Shown: positions 24,824-37,843, numbered from the stretch's first letter. The stretch: 64,000 nt of DNA from Lates calcarifer (GCF_001640805.2 NC_066853.1:22281742-22345741), one strand, 5' to 3'. Numbers and translations: made by a program. The notes: generated by a model from the letters alone, not told the origin.

Positions 24824-27800
24824 CACTTTTATCCAAGGTGCTTTACAATTTGGCTTTCATTCACCCCTTCACACACACTTTGACATCAGTGGCAGTGAGC
24901 TACCATGCAAGACACTGGCCTAACCAGCGGGGAAAAATTAGGGTTTAGTGTCTCAAGTCTCTATTTGTTACACAGTTGCATCAAAATTAACCTTTAATTA
25001 GGAAATTAAATCTGAAAAAGTTCTCATAAGTGCTCTAAGCAAGACAGACCTGTTCAGTCAAACCAACTACGCCATTTGCCATTAGTGTTTCTCCCAACAG
25101 TCTAAATTGTAAACATTTCAAAATGCATCAAAACCCCAACTGAATAATGTTGTTGCTCTAATGTAACTGTAACTTATGTGGTTTTACAGATTATGGTGTC
25201 TGCTGCATGAAACACTGTTAAAAGGGACACATTACTACAATGTGGCAATTTTCTACTGATTTGTGTCACTCTTGTGTCTCTTGTGGTATACGCTGTTTTA
25301 TGTAAAGTGATTCTGTTTCTAACAGAGTTTGTTGTGTGTGTGTGTGTGTGTGTGTGTGTGGTACCTGGCAGTGCCAGTTTGTTGTGTTTGTGCATCTCTT
25401 TGAAGACTTGATTGAGGTCCTCTGAGACCTTGATGTCCTGAAACATCCTGGCCAGCTTGTTCACGTAATCAGCAGGCATTCCTACTTCCTACAACCACAC
25501 AAACCCATACAACGCAGACACAGACAGACACAGACAGACACACACACAGGACAACAAAGCAAAGGAGAAATGTATTCACTGCAAACTTGTTTTCTTACAT
25601 TTTTCTTTGACTTAGGGCTGATTACTGGTCCTACATTTTGAGTACCAACCAAAACATTTCCATAACAAGAAGCATTAAAAACTGTCAGGTACCGAAGCTG
25701 GCACATGTTTACTTATTTTTGGACTGGATATTTCCTCATTCAAATCATAATATTGCTGATATTATGTTGTTTTTTCTATAGGGGTCATTGAGGAACCTTG
25801 ACCATCTAAGCCATGCAGGCACAGCATAAGTTATTTCCACAGCACAGCTTGATAAAGGGCTTTGTTTATCTCAACAATGTGTTTGAGGTGTGGTGGTTTA
25901 CAGATGCAAGATAAGAGCATGTCGTCTCCTGCTCATCATCTACCAGCTCACTGTGGCTATTTCTCCTTTTACCTTCATCCCTGTAATATTTAAATCTCTT
26001 TTTCTGTAGCACCAAATACATGTCTATATTTTGTTGTGTAGACATTTTTGTTAAAGAAAAGTGTGTGTAACACAGTTCTGCTAACTTGCTGACAATACAC
26101 CACATTTCTTGACACTGCTTTGCAATAAAATCTCCTGCTGATTCACCAATGGAAATAAATGTGAAGCAACAATAACAACAGCTCAGAATGGACCAGTAAA
26201 AATGTAATAAGGCTGAAAGTATAAACAGTATTGAAAGTAAACCCCAATTCATACAGGAGACCACAACAGCATGAGTCAGTGTGTTTATCGTTGGATGTGA
26301 GTGCAAGCACGGGTATTCACAGCTTGAAACAGCTAGAAACAAACCAGGCCAGTGTAGAAATAGCAGCGGACAATATTACATTTAGTTTAAGTTCTTTTTC
26401 AACTGCTTTGAGAAGAATTTAGGAAAAATGTAACTCACTCTCAGCCACTCCACCATGTTCTCCTCAATCTCACTGTCTGCTGAAATGTCCAGAATCAGGC
26501 GTCTGGTAAGGTGTGCTTTGTGGTAACGCATGAACACATCTTTATTCTGGACGTACTTCAACACCAAGAGCTGCAAACACAGGCCATAAAAGAAGAAATC
26601 AATGTGAGAATAGGGGAAAAGGGAAGATAAAAGAGACAGAGGAGGTCTGGAAATGGAGCACCTAAAACCAATTTTAGCCATGCTTAGTAAAAGCCAGGCT
26701 AAGAGGACAAAGACTCACCACTTCTTTGAGTTTGAGTTCAATTTCCTCTGAGGTGAGTTTCTTGCTGAGAGGAGTTTTCCTCAGCAGCATGTCACAGTAG
26801 TTTGCCAGCAGCTCTGGACACTTAGACTCCGGCTGAGTCTTCATACCCACACTGGTTGAATGGGGAGACACATATTAACATACAGGTCCACAACATCCTT
26901 ATTACCTTTAATCAAACAGAAAAAAATCTTATAATCTTGGTTTTAGACAATAACACTAACACACTCATTCCACAACTACAGTGACAAAACAAGCGGTTCA
27001 CCCTCACCCTTTCTGTTTCATAGGCAGCTCCAGTTTGAAGATTGTGGCATCATTGACAACAGCTTTGTAAGCCTGTGAGGGAAGGAAAACACACAACATT
27101 GTAAAAGTGATTACCACCACTGTCATAATAGAGCAAAACACAGCAGAGGACCAAACTAATGTGAAGCTCTGGGAGTAAGATAACACAGACCTTATCTCTC
27201 GCTGTGAGGAAGCGAGGGTCATCCTGGAAGGCCTCCTTTACCAGCTTACTGAAGCGGTTAAACAAAGTCAACAACTGCTCCACGTACTTCTCAGAGTCCT
27301 GGAAAAACATGTACACACATCACATGCATGCACACACACACACACACACACACACTTGTAACTATTGTACATGTTGTGAAAGCTGCCCTCCAATATTAAC
27401 TTTGGTCATCTTTTTCACTAAATGTCCTCACTCTATGAGTTGGAAGGTCATGAGCCAAAACATTGCTACCCCATAACTCTAAACTGATCTGAATCTTTTC
27501 CTGCTGTAAACACATCTACTGAATGACATGTACTTAAATTATGGTAAATTGATTGTAAACTATGGAGTTCTGGGATTACTTTTTAAAAAAGTTGCTGAGA
27601 AGTAATCACATTTTAACTTTTGGTGATTCAGGAATAATGTGTTTTTTCTTACTTTTGGCATCCTGCCACCAAAAGTAAGTGAAATGCAACAGGCACTCCA
27701 AAGTGAATTACAGACATGATCTGGCCCTAGTTTGTAATGTCTAACTATATTATTCAGAAATAAGACTGACACTGACACTTGTAGTGGTGGCATCCATGAG

Positions 27801-30800
27801 GCAGGTAGTCATGTCCAAATTCACAGGTATTACACCTCTTTACACTGTAGCACCATGAATGGTTCCATCTATCTCTCTGTTTGCAGGATGAATAAATTAA
27901 AACTCTGGGTTTAATCATGACTACATGCATAAACTGAACATAAGACTGAGGAGATGTGCTAACTAACGGTGTGCGTTTGTGCACATACAGTAGTGATGGT
28001 CTCGGCAGCAGCCACCATGTCTGCTAGTCCAGCGCTGATGATATGTTCCTCCAGGTCTTTCAGCATTGGCTCAATCCCACTGGGAACCTTGTCCATCAGT
28101 GAAAACATCAAGTGCAGCTCTGTTCCAGGGAGAAGAAAATCAGTTTTACACACAGGACAGGAGGCATACTGGCTCAATCTAAGGCTTAGATTGAAGTAAG
28201 TGTGAAGTCCAGCAGGCAGAACACTGTCCAAATCAACCATTCATCAAGTCTGCCCTGGGCATCAAGCAGAATTTCTGTGGACTTCCATAGAACCTGCTGT
28301 GGGTGCAGGCTCCACCAGATTTAGTTCATCACAGTTACCAATAATTCTTAGCAATATGGATCAGATAATACAGAGGCAACTACTACAACTAATCTAATAA
28401 TGATAACAATGATAATAGATAGCATGCATTATAAAACTGGTGTCAACAAAGCAAAAACAGGAAGTGTTCATGGGAAAAATCCCATCAGCCACCAGACAAA
28501 TGCTCATCAAATATGATTGTGGTTGGCAAATTAAACAGCTCTACTGGCCTCCCTGGCAGGAAAGCACCCAACACTTTCTATTTTTAAAGTCTGGCTGGCT
28601 GGCTGATGGAGTAGTTAATGTTTATGCCACTACGTCTAGCAGACATTGCAGTTTATGTCCTGCAGAACAAACACGTTCATTCCACATTTAAAAAAAAAAA
28701 ACAAAGTCACATGCCATTTATGTGGCAACTGTGCAGCGGTACTCACTGTCTGTCTCATTGCGTTTGATCATCCCCGGACATTCAGCTAAGATGGTCTCTT
28801 TAAACGAGGTCACCAGAGCATTCACACAACATTCCATAAGCTGCAAAGATACAGAGAAAACAAAGACTCACTGTGAAAGCAACTCTGACATGAACTGACA
28901 TCACATACATTTAATGAGATGTTCTCAAAGGTCAGAATCTTCTTTCAAGGCATGTTTAGTGCAGCTTGGTGCACCAGTTACAAGAAACAACCCTTTAAGA
29001 GAGGTTTTCTGAATAATTGGACACAGATTTACATCTGACATGCAGCAAGCAGCCATTCTTGAAAAGCCCAGTCAGATCTGACAACATGCAGCAAGTTCAT
29101 ATGATTTTTGACAAACCCTGCTTTGTTTGTGATAGAGATGTAGAACCGAAATAAATCACCACTTGTGGGCAGTGCAACAAGAATACCACAACACTGACAT
29201 GTACAGAAGATCCTAATCAAAAATGTTGTGTGTTTATGTTGAAAAGAGAGAAAATATCAACAGATATATAATTATCAGACTTTTTAAAGTATGGGTCAGG
29301 CTCTATAATGCTGTTCAACACCCATGTATTCTATGTACAAGATGACCTGAAGATGCAGAAAAAATACATTTAGGATTCATGAGGGAAATAAGTAACTTAA
29401 GAAACTGAAAATAAACATGAAGAATGAAATTATTAGTTCTGATATTTCAGATCCTGTCAGAGACACTTACTGCTTGAACAGAGTTACATTCACGACGTGT
29501 CTCTAGATATCTAAGTGCTCTCTTCTCCTCTTCTCTCAGCTTTGCATCTGCCTGCAGAGAAACACACAAAACACAGACACTAAGAGGTTATACAAACACT
29601 AAATGAACACTGAATAAACAATTTAAACAGGTGTCTCTGTCCGCATTTAGCTCAATCCCATATTAGGGGGGAACTCATATTTGCAGTTTGTAATACTTCA
29701 AGTCATAGAGAAAACTGATTTTGTGTTGAAAAACATGTGAAACTACAAAAGATAAAATCAACATTGTATTCTGCAAGAACAAAATATGCCACTTTGCATG
29801 GTTGCATCCATTTACATCAGTTGGTTAATACTACAAGTTACTGCTGGCTTATTGAGTTAGGTGTGATTTCACGGGTTAAACAAACTTGTTGGCACATTAA
29901 ACAGCATTCCTTTCTATCTATCTATTTATTAGTGGCATAATTTTCCACATTTGAAAGTAACCATAGTGGTGACCTGATAACCAAGCAGTCATTTACTTGT
30001 AATAATATTACTGTGGCATACATATTTCATGTAGTTCTGGACGCCATTCTGTTGCAGGTAGGACGGTGCCTGTGTTCTGTAAAACCTCTCTGTGGAGTCC
30101 AGGTAGGCTTTTTCAAAGTTATCCCTGTAGATCTGCAGCTTGTCCTCTGGGTTAGAACACAGGTTCACTAGTGGGGGAGAGGAACAGAGAGCGTGGGGTG
30201 TTATTCATTTTCCAAACCCATCCCACATTCTTTTTATGAATTGGACAGTTTTAAAATCACTTTTGCGTCTCAGTTTCTGCTTATGCCAATTTGTTTCTGC
30301 ACACATTAGAAATAATATGACCATCTCGGTGCTTCTGTGCCCTACCATGGGTTTATTCTTATCTGTCTTACCGTACGACTCTCGTACTCCTATGACCAGC
30401 TGGGAGTCGAAGGCCTCCCCCAGCCTCTCTGCATGTACCAGCTTCATGGCGCTGTCCTGCAGGCGACTCTTAATGTTGGAAAAGATCGACTCATTCCATG
30501 TGTCCAGCATCAGCTGAAAAAAGAAGGTTGTGGCAGTAAGAAACATGCATCAAATACACCAAAGATGTAAATTATCTTCCATTTCCTGTCAAACATAGTC
30601 AAGCTCACTTTATTTATGAACTTCTATTAATGAAACTTCTTTCATGTGCCTGCTGAATCACATTCTCTCACCTATAGCTTCCTCCTCTTCAGTACTTAAT
30701 CTCAAAATGAAGTGAGAGAGAGACCGTCGTCCCAGGTATCAATCCAATATCACATGATTCATAGGCTACTTTAAGCTATCCTCTCATAGCATGATTTTGG

Positions 30801-33800
30801 CTAACTGACCTTTTGTTATTCACTGCAGCCCACTTGTAGCAGAAACAGCAACAGTAGGTATATATTGTTTTCCTCCCTATGAGACATTTCTTACATCATC
30901 TCAATCTCTCAAACTCTTCATTTCCTCAGCCTCAGTAACTCCTCTCCTTTGTTATCTTCTCCTGTTCCTGTTTTCTTAACCTTCTTTAGTTGTTTATGAT
31001 TTCAGGTCATTCACACTTGTTGCTTTCTTTTTCTTTTCTATATCTCCTCATTGTTCCTCCTTTTACTCTCTGTGCTTGTTGTTGCTCAGCTTTTTGATCT
31101 GGACCTCTCAAGCTGTGGGATTTTCCCTCCTCCTCTTACCTTGCGTACAATGCTGTCCTCCATGTTTGTTTTCTTGTTGCTGCCCTGTTTGCCCATCAGC
31201 GTGATCTCCAGCTGACAGAAGGGTTTGGGTAGGATGTCACACTGGGTGAAGAACTTTCTCCACTCTACAATGTAAGCCTTTAGCAGTGCTGTGTCATCCT
31301 GGTGGCTCAACACCCGCTGCCATGGCAACATATACAAGCAAAAGTTAGGTGATACAGGTCAACCAATACATACTGATCCTAACTGATCCAACATCCTGAT
31401 CCTTTGTTGCCCTTAACAATTAATCTACACGTCTATCACTTCCCAGAGATGATGTGGTAATGAAATGCAGCATCTACACAATGGAGCAGAACATTCAGTT
31501 TGTCCATGGGTATGGATGCTCTGATGACCAATTCTGAAGTTTGTAGAGGCAAAAATATGTGGTGACCATCTGTTCATTAAAAGTCCAGGTTTGGTGTGCA
31601 AAATCAGGAATCTAGTCAAGTCAAATCAACTTAACTGGTACAGCACCTTCCATATACAATGGCAGTTCAAAGTGCCTCAGAATGGTGCAGTAGAACTCAG
31701 ACAGTCTGACCCCGAGGGACAAATTCATGGTGCTCAACTCAGTTTGAGAGGGTTCTTGACTACGTTCCTCACCACCTTTTTTAGTCTTGGAGACTGCAGG
31801 CTCAACCACTGTGAAAACTGCTTTTTGGTCATCAGGTAGGAGCCAACTCCCATCACTGTCCTGCGCTCTTTTAGTTAACAACAGGAACAGTCTCTGGACT
31901 TTTTGATCTCACCTCATATGCTGTATATATACCATTCAGCCACAACATTAAAACTGGGAACTGGTTTTAATGTTGTGATTATTTTCTCTCTCCCTCTCTC
32001 AGCATGTTTTACCTTGTGATGCTGCAACCTTTATGTTAATCTGATGGCATTCAGTTCAGATTAGTGTCATGCGTCTTACTGAAATGTTACAGGTTCAACT
32101 TGGTTGAGTTATTGTTGTGACTTTTATGACCAGGGTGCTTTAGACATGAAACCGACATGTTAAACTGCCAAACTGCCATCACATTATCGTAAAGGAGTGC
32201 ATGTCTGAATGGGGCTTATTAATAGCATATACAGATATACAAATAACCCCCATAAAAAATAAACTAGCCCAAATACATTCAACACACACTACTTACAGCC
32301 TGTGCTTGTTTGATGAAGTCTAGGATGTCCTCCTTGAGGGCTTGGTGGATTTTGGCTGGTCCTTTATCATCCCATAGGCACACAGCATGGACATCTCTGA
32401 CAGACACGGAGATGGGACGTCATTACAGCTCATTATTAACTGTGAGTGTGTGTCTAAATCAGTGTATGTGATATTTTCTAAACTTAACACTACATGTGAC
32501 TTTCAGTAATGTGATGGTGAAGCCATGCAGACTGCTGCCACTGAAAACAGCAAGGTTTTGGGAGGTCCTGGAACTTTCTGGTGATTTCCAATGACATTAT
32601 GTTGCCAAGCAACAAACACAATTCAGCACTGTCTGTGATATTTCTTAGCAACAAAAAAGTCTCTGAGACTTAAAGCACTTGTTCTCAAAATGTTGATGTG
32701 CTGCTCATGGAGAGTCAAGGTGTCTCAGAACAGTACAAATGCACAAATGAGGGGCAAAGCAGGTAACAAAAAAAAAAGCAAGTAGAAATGGAGCATCAGT
32801 CTCAGGACAAGGTTTGAATTTCAACCTAATATCATGTACACTACTGCAAGCACTGGCAGACTGAGCTGTTCCCTTGTATAACTTAGTTTGTACACTGCCA
32901 ACTGCTGCTCACATTAAGTATCCCTTGAAATGTGGCTCGTCTTTCCAGAGTTCTTGGAGGAGATGATAAATCGTAATTAAACTCCTGTTCCTAGTCTCAT
33001 CCTCTTTCTCAAGACCAAAACCAGCAATCTCCAACTTCTTCTACTTCCTCTTTTTTTCTCCACTTTTACTCTCAACAAATGACCCCTTTGTTATTTGTTA
33101 AGGTCCATAAGAGAACTTTTAAAATTGGGTGCTGACGTGGCTTTCTATTCAACAAGCTACATCAAGTTGTGGCTGTAAAGCTATGGAGACATCCCAGTTT
33201 ATGAGTTCGAAGGCTTACCTTCAAATTGATGAATTTGTGTGGGGATTATGGAAAGTACAACACCTGTTGGTAAAAACTAAGGCCATCTGTTGCATGTGTG
33301 TGCTGTTGAAATGCACCAAAATAGTATGCTGTGATTTGTGAGTGGATTGTTGTTCCATTCTGTGTTCAAAGCAAGCAAACTGTTCTTAGGATATGAGGCG
33401 GCAGCAGCAGCAGCAGTACTAGTAGTACCAGCTGTGCTGATCCTGCAATGGACGACTGTTTTAAATAAAGCAGAGAGATGGGACAGAGCAGAGTGCATCT
33501 CTTACGAGAACAAGTCGAACCACTGTTGCTTAGTGACGGCCTCCTGTCTGAGCAGCTTGAGAACGATGGGTCGCATCAGATCCCACTTGTCCTCAAACTG
33601 CAGGGACCCCTTGTTCTGGAGGAGAAATATGAGATAGGTAGAGTGGGAGGAAGGTTGAAAAACAGAAATGAGAGGGGAGGTGTTGGGAGAGAGAAAGCAG
33701 AAGAAGACAAGCAAAAATTCAGAGATACAAAGAGACATATATAAAGAATGAAGACAGACCAAGGGCTGGGATCAAGTAGGCTAATTAGATTTTCAAATGT

Positions 33801-36010
33801 TACTGCAATAGAATAGCTTTTAAACCTTTACCTCAGCTAAATCAAATTTTAAATTGAGTACAGCTCTTCATATCACAATTATTAGTATTAGTATTAGTAT
33901 TAAGTTGCACAAGTATATATACATTTTGGAAAATGGCTACTTGTTTAACTGACTGAAGTCAGAGTCTTGCACTGAGTGACTGGTTGGGTTTCACAAATAA
34001 AAGTGATCACTTTTAAATAGTATTTCTTTTTCCATTGTTCTCACATATACAACATTACTTACTCAGAGGCTATGTTTTTAGGTCTGCTTTTTCAGACTAA
34101 AAACTGACTGAAAAAATGACTGAAAAGTCTACAACTGACAATTATTTTACTTATTAACTTATGTCTGTACAATTCATTAAGTAATCATCTGATTATTTAG
34201 CAGCTGTCAGTTTATTCATAGCACTACAACCATTTGCTTGCACTTATCCTGGTATCTTTGGAAATGATGGTTCAACACTTGGCCAGTTCACAGAACCCTA
34301 AAATTTCCAAACATTGGTTATCTTCAAAAATTCCAAGATTAGCACAAATGCTTTACTAAGGCAGCTGAACAGACCCAGAAGAGCTTAAATGTATGAGGGC
34401 ATATGGCATTATTTTATTTTTAATTTTAAAGCTTAAATGACAACAGACTGATAACAAATACTAGCTGCATGAATAGTACAAATAAAAATGAACCTAGTTT
34501 AAAACCTTATTGAAACCTTGGGAACAAGGGTGAATTACCTACAGGGCAAAGTAGGAAACTGCCTGGGAGTAATGAACACACAGAAAACCTTGGGCAAAAC
34601 AAATCATTTCAGCTCTAGAGCACTGGTTGGTTTTGTGCCTGGGGACAAAATGAAACTGACATGTACAGTGGGGTCAACAGTCCAAAAGCAAGTTTATGCC
34701 CTGGAGCCCCTCAGAAGGATAATCTGGCCATGCCTGGCATCTTACTGTGTAAATTTAGAGAACTATGGTTCATACAACATGAGTTTGTAATATTAGCATT
34801 CACTATCTACTTAAACAAAATACCTGCACCTCCATGGGATTCCTGAAACCGTCACTGACATTAGGACTTTGTTTTGAAGTCTGTTCCTCACAAATATGTG
34901 TCAGTGCCTCTTACTCTAACCTGAACCTCCACCAGTCGTCTCTTATGATGTTTGAACTGACCCCAACCTTGCCTAAAGTAGAGTCTAGGAATCTAACATT
35001 TACTGGGGGGAGTCTCTTTGTTTGAGTGTTGATACAAGTGTAAGTGGGATCAAACAAAGAAAAAAGGACCCATCACATGTGAGATCATATCCTGGTAACA
35101 TGAACACTCCTCTTAGTGCTGCAGCATCTGCACCTCTGCTGTTATTGTGTGTCTGGCAAATTATTCAGTGGTAACTAAAATATATTCAGAGATAACTCCT
35201 TCATGATGGTAAATTAGCTCAATTCAACACTACAAAGTGTCCACTGATCCAGGCCCTGGTATAACTTGGTAAATCACATTTTGCAGAGCTCGAGGTATTA
35301 ACCCTGACATTAGCCGGTGCTAATTTAAGTACCGGGGTGACAGAGGGAAGGCGGGCCGCCTGTCAAACCCATCTCCTTGCTCACCTGTGAAGCTACCTGA
35401 CCGGTCCACTCTGGACACAGTGCACTCATTAACAGGTGAAGCCTCTCGGGGCCTTGTGGACAAAGACGGTATATTTACAATTTTGAGAGAGGGTTAGCAG
35501 GTTAGCAATAGTTAGCCTAATAAAAGGAGTTTTATGGTTGTGGTGCTGACAGCAGAACGGGTGTCCGGTGTCGGGGTAAATTTTCCCCTCGAACCGGGTC
35601 TCCGGTGATGGGGCTTAAAACGGTTCTTCATCGGCCGCGGTTCGCCGTGGCCGAAGTGGCTGACCGGTGTAACGACTGTGGTCGGGTTTGTGCTAAGGAG
35701 CAATGAAGGAGTCGGCTTCGGTTTGTGGACCGACTCTCCTAGCGGGAGGGGGATAAATCTTTGGGGAAACGGACACCGGAGTTCAACAACGACAACGGTG
35801 ACAACTGTGACTTCAGTGGCACCTATTTGTGCTTTTATTTCATATATTTACACTATTACAACATAAATATGTATTCCATAGTAGCGAGCATATATATTTC
35901 TACACTAACAGTGAAAATATAAGAAAGCGAAGAGTTTAATTCTGCACATTAATATGAGAAACACGAAATATTCAAGTGCTTCTTACCTTTAACAAATTAG
36001 ACGTCGCCAT
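20877..36010 (-). CDS. cul5: Cullin-5, scaffold of CRL5 ubiquitin ligases (19 coding exons, 780 aa, complete)
   Basis: Exons in transcription order: 36010-35987, 33615-33506, 32396-32297, 31316-31140, 30513-30372, 30167-30022, 29551-29471, 28840-28747, 28119-27989, 27298-27191, 27072-27008, 26851-26719, 26570-26439, 25488-25365, 24357-24182, 22976-22815, 22439-22321, 21927-21804 and 21071-20877. They sum to 2343 bases, exactly the human length of 780 aa. The protein starts MATSNLLKNKGSLQFEDKW and ends DESDINTFIYMA. It has N-terminal cullin repeats, the cullin-homology domain that binds RBX2, and a C-terminal WHB domain with IIQIMKMRK, where Lys724 is the NEDD8 acceptor. Cul5 bridges RBX2 and elongin B/C-SOCS-box receptors in nucleus and cytoplasm. 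All residues expected for activity are present and no frame damage is seen. It is head-to-head with slc35f2 and shares its strand with dcun1d5, a cullin neddylation factor. Confidence 0.97.
24752..24822. repeat. Compound (CA)n(TA)n microsatellite
   Basis: About 8 CA units run directly into about 27 TA units in a cul5 intron. The TA run abuts a dispersed repeat whose head is TATAGCACTTTTATCC, so the microsatellite probably grew from the repeat end. Confidence 0.95.
24820..24960 (+). repeat. Teleost dispersed repeat
   Basis: It contains AGCACTTTTATCCAAGGTGC, CATTCACCCCTTCACACAC and TTAGGGTTTAGTGTCTC. From memory these match a repeat common in fish genomes, often described as SINE-like. It lies in a cul5 intron. 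Confidence 0.5.
25333..25360. repeat. (TG)n microsatellite next to a cul5 splice donor
   Basis: About 14 TG units sit immediately inside the intron. On the cul5 strand the donor of the exon ending at 25365 reads G|GTACC, and the CA run begins within five bases of it. Confidence 0.95.
27330..27355. repeat. (CA)n microsatellite upstream of a cul5 acceptor
   Basis: A run of about 12 CA units in a cul5 intron, roughly 30 bases before the acceptor of the exon starting at 27298. On the gene strand it is a TG run in the branch-point region. Confidence 0.9.
31610..31710 (+). repeat. Teleost dispersed repeat fragment
   Basis: The stretch TCAAGTCAAATCAACTTAAC followed by TACAGCACCTTCCATATACA and TTCAAAGTGCCTCA resembles a repeat frequent in fish genomes. 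It is diverged and lies in a cul5 intron. Confidence 0.4.
31941..31977. repeat. Perfect 14-bp inverted repeat, MITE-like end
   Basis: The arms CACAACATTAAAAC (31941-31954) and GTTTTAATGTTGTG (31964-31977) flank a 9-base spacer. The left flank ACCATTCAGCCACAACATTA matches the start of a fish interspersed repeat I remember, so this may be two element ends fused by an internal deletion. Confidence 0.8.
34540..34770 (+). repeat. Dispersed repeat copy A (pair with 62465-62600)
   Basis: The block near 34690-34735 carries CAAGTTTATGCCCTGGAGCC and then GATAATCTGGCCATG. The same order of words is found at 62530-62580 (CAAGTTTTTTGCCCTGGGGC, TTAATCCGGCCATG). The shared order over about 50 bases supports a common repeat family. 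This copy is in cul5 intron 1. Confidence 0.55.
35320..35800. promoter_or_regulatory. CpG-rich block in cul5 intron 1
   Basis: CG dinucleotides are dense here (for example CGGCCGCGGTTCGCCGTGGC near 35631-35650), in marked contrast to the AT-rich surroundings. The block lies 200-700 bases inside intron 1 and is separated from the cul5 start by an AT-rich gap. It looks like a CpG island shore or an internal regulatory element. Two open frames inside it (minus 35512-35703, plus 35678-35866) have no protein signature. Confidence 0.45.
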
Positions 36011-36037
36011 GTTTCTTCAACTTATCACCTCGCGGAA

Positions 36038-36047
36038 TCTCGCGAGA
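36038..36047. promoter_or_regulatory. cul5: TCTCGCGAGA palindrome at the cul5 promoter
   Basis: The 10-base palindrome lies 28-37 bases upstream of the cul5 ATG. TCTCGCGAGA is an established core-promoter motif of TATA-less housekeeping genes in vertebrates. No TATA box is evident, which fits ubiquitous cul5 expression. Confidence 0.75.
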
Positions 36048-36159
36048 CAGGTACTACAGCTGGCTCGGGATTAGGTCATAATCATAGACTGTATGGTCAT
36101 AATAACCTGTACTAAAGTTTATTTTCATGTCGCTAAAAACTACAGTAGAAAAACATGGT

Positions 36160-36300
36160 GTCCCTCCATTTAAGTAAAAGTGGTAATACCACACTGCAAA
36201 AATGCTTTCTCACAAGTTAAAGTCCTGCATTGAAAATGCACGTAGGAGTATGTAAATATAATCCGGGCAATATAATATTACCAATAAAAGTAGCCTACTC
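36160..36300. repeat. Teleost dispersed repeat (AAGTAAAAG family)
   Basis: It contains TTTAAGTAAAAGTGGTAATA, CCACACTGCAAAAATGC and AAAGTCCTGCATTGAAAAT, words recognisable from a very common fish repeat. It sits just upstream of cul5, between cul5 and slc35f2. Confidence 0.5.
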
Positions 36301-37429
36301 AATGCAGATACATACTTTCTTTGACAGTTATACTATACTATTGTATAATATAGCATTAGATTATTAATTACATTATTATTATTACTCATGCATTAAAAGC
36401 TGGATTTTTCTGTTTTTTGTTTGAGGTGGACTTTTATTCTCACACAATTATTTGTGCAATTAATTTATACAGTTAAATTTAGTGTAAAGTATGTAATATG
36501 CAAAGCTTTTGAATGTCATTCCTCTGACACTGTTCAAGTTATCAAGTTAGTTGAAAAAATCTCAGCCTTTCTCTTGTGTTGCTGTAATGCAAATTCAGTC
36601 TGCAGGGGATCATAAAGTGTAATCTTGTGATTTATTGTGATCTCCAAGCTACTCCTGCTTAGGTTTGCATACAGTATATCATGACAATGGGAGCAATACA
36701 CGCTTTTATCAATAGCAGGAAATATAAAGTATAATTAGTGAAAATATCAGTATTATAAACATTTGTCACTTTATGTGCAAAACAATATCTTCCATACATC
36801 CCACAAAATATATAATGAATTTAATTCAAATTAATTCAAAGAGTAAAACAATTTAGGACAAAGTGGCACCTGCAGTGATGTTTGGGAGAGGCTCCCAAAG
36901 GTTACATGTTTTTTAATTTTCTCTTTGACATCATTCATGAAAACAGAAAATAAGGGTCTTCGCTATGAAGGTAACAGAGGGAGCTGTTAACTTCTGTGTT
37001 CTTTTTTTTTAGATACTGTATGGGAAGGTGGCATGATTCTTTATCATTATTAGTGACAAGATATGTTAATGATAATTATACTTTATTCCTCTCAAGCTTA
37101 TATCACTTGATACAGTGGCTCTGAATAGTTGACTGTCATGAGTGCATTTCTATTCATGTTTATACACTGCCATCAAGTGGTCATACTTTGTAATTACAGC
37201 TCTGTGTCTTTAAATGTAAATGCAATGAGGAGTGAAAATTAAGATAAACCAAAATAACATAAAATAAAATAAATGTTTTTTTTTTTAAATATAGGCATTA
37301 ATGTGGAATCTGTTCAAAAATGTGATGAAAATAATGATACAGTACTTAAGTGAAAGTTCACAATTATATAACATCATTATTACAATATCATTTTTAAAAG
37401 TATACTAATTATTCAGATGCTTTATATCA

Positions 37430-37620
37430 TTCCTAATGTAAAAAAAATACTCTAACAAGTGAAAGTTCATAATTCAAGTGAAGTAAAAGTACAGGTTGAG
37501 AGAGGAAAGAAGAAAAAGATAACTTTTATATTCATTTACAAAGTCAAAGTGAGTAAAAGTACAAAGTAGCATAGTAAAGTACCGATGCCTCAAAACTGTA
37601 CTGAAGTATGATACTTGAGT
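37430..37620. repeat. Teleost dispersed repeat (AAGTAAAAG family), second copy
   Basis: Repeated words such as AAGTGAAGTAAAAGTACAGG, AAAGTGAGTAAAAGTACAAA and TACTGAAGTATGATACTTGA mark a degenerate copy of the family at 36160-36300. Confidence 0.45.
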
Positions 37621-37810
37621 TAACATGCTTGATTAGTTTCAACTGTTTCCATTTCCATAAAAAATCAATGATGAAGCACTTTTCCTCCAAAACGAGTTTT
37701 TATCTCATCAGCAGTGAAAACATCTGGAAGCACACTGACGACTTCTTTGAATATCTTTCATCATCAGTTCTTATCTTTAAGAGCTGCTGGCTGTCTTTAA
37801 CACATTATGC

Positions 37811-37811
37811 A

Positions 37812-37843
<32 letters not shown>
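37811..37843. repeat. (CA)n microsatellite
   Basis: About 16 uninterrupted CA units lie some 130 bases upstream of the slc35f2 start codon, in the probable promoter or 5' UTR. Confidence 0.95.
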
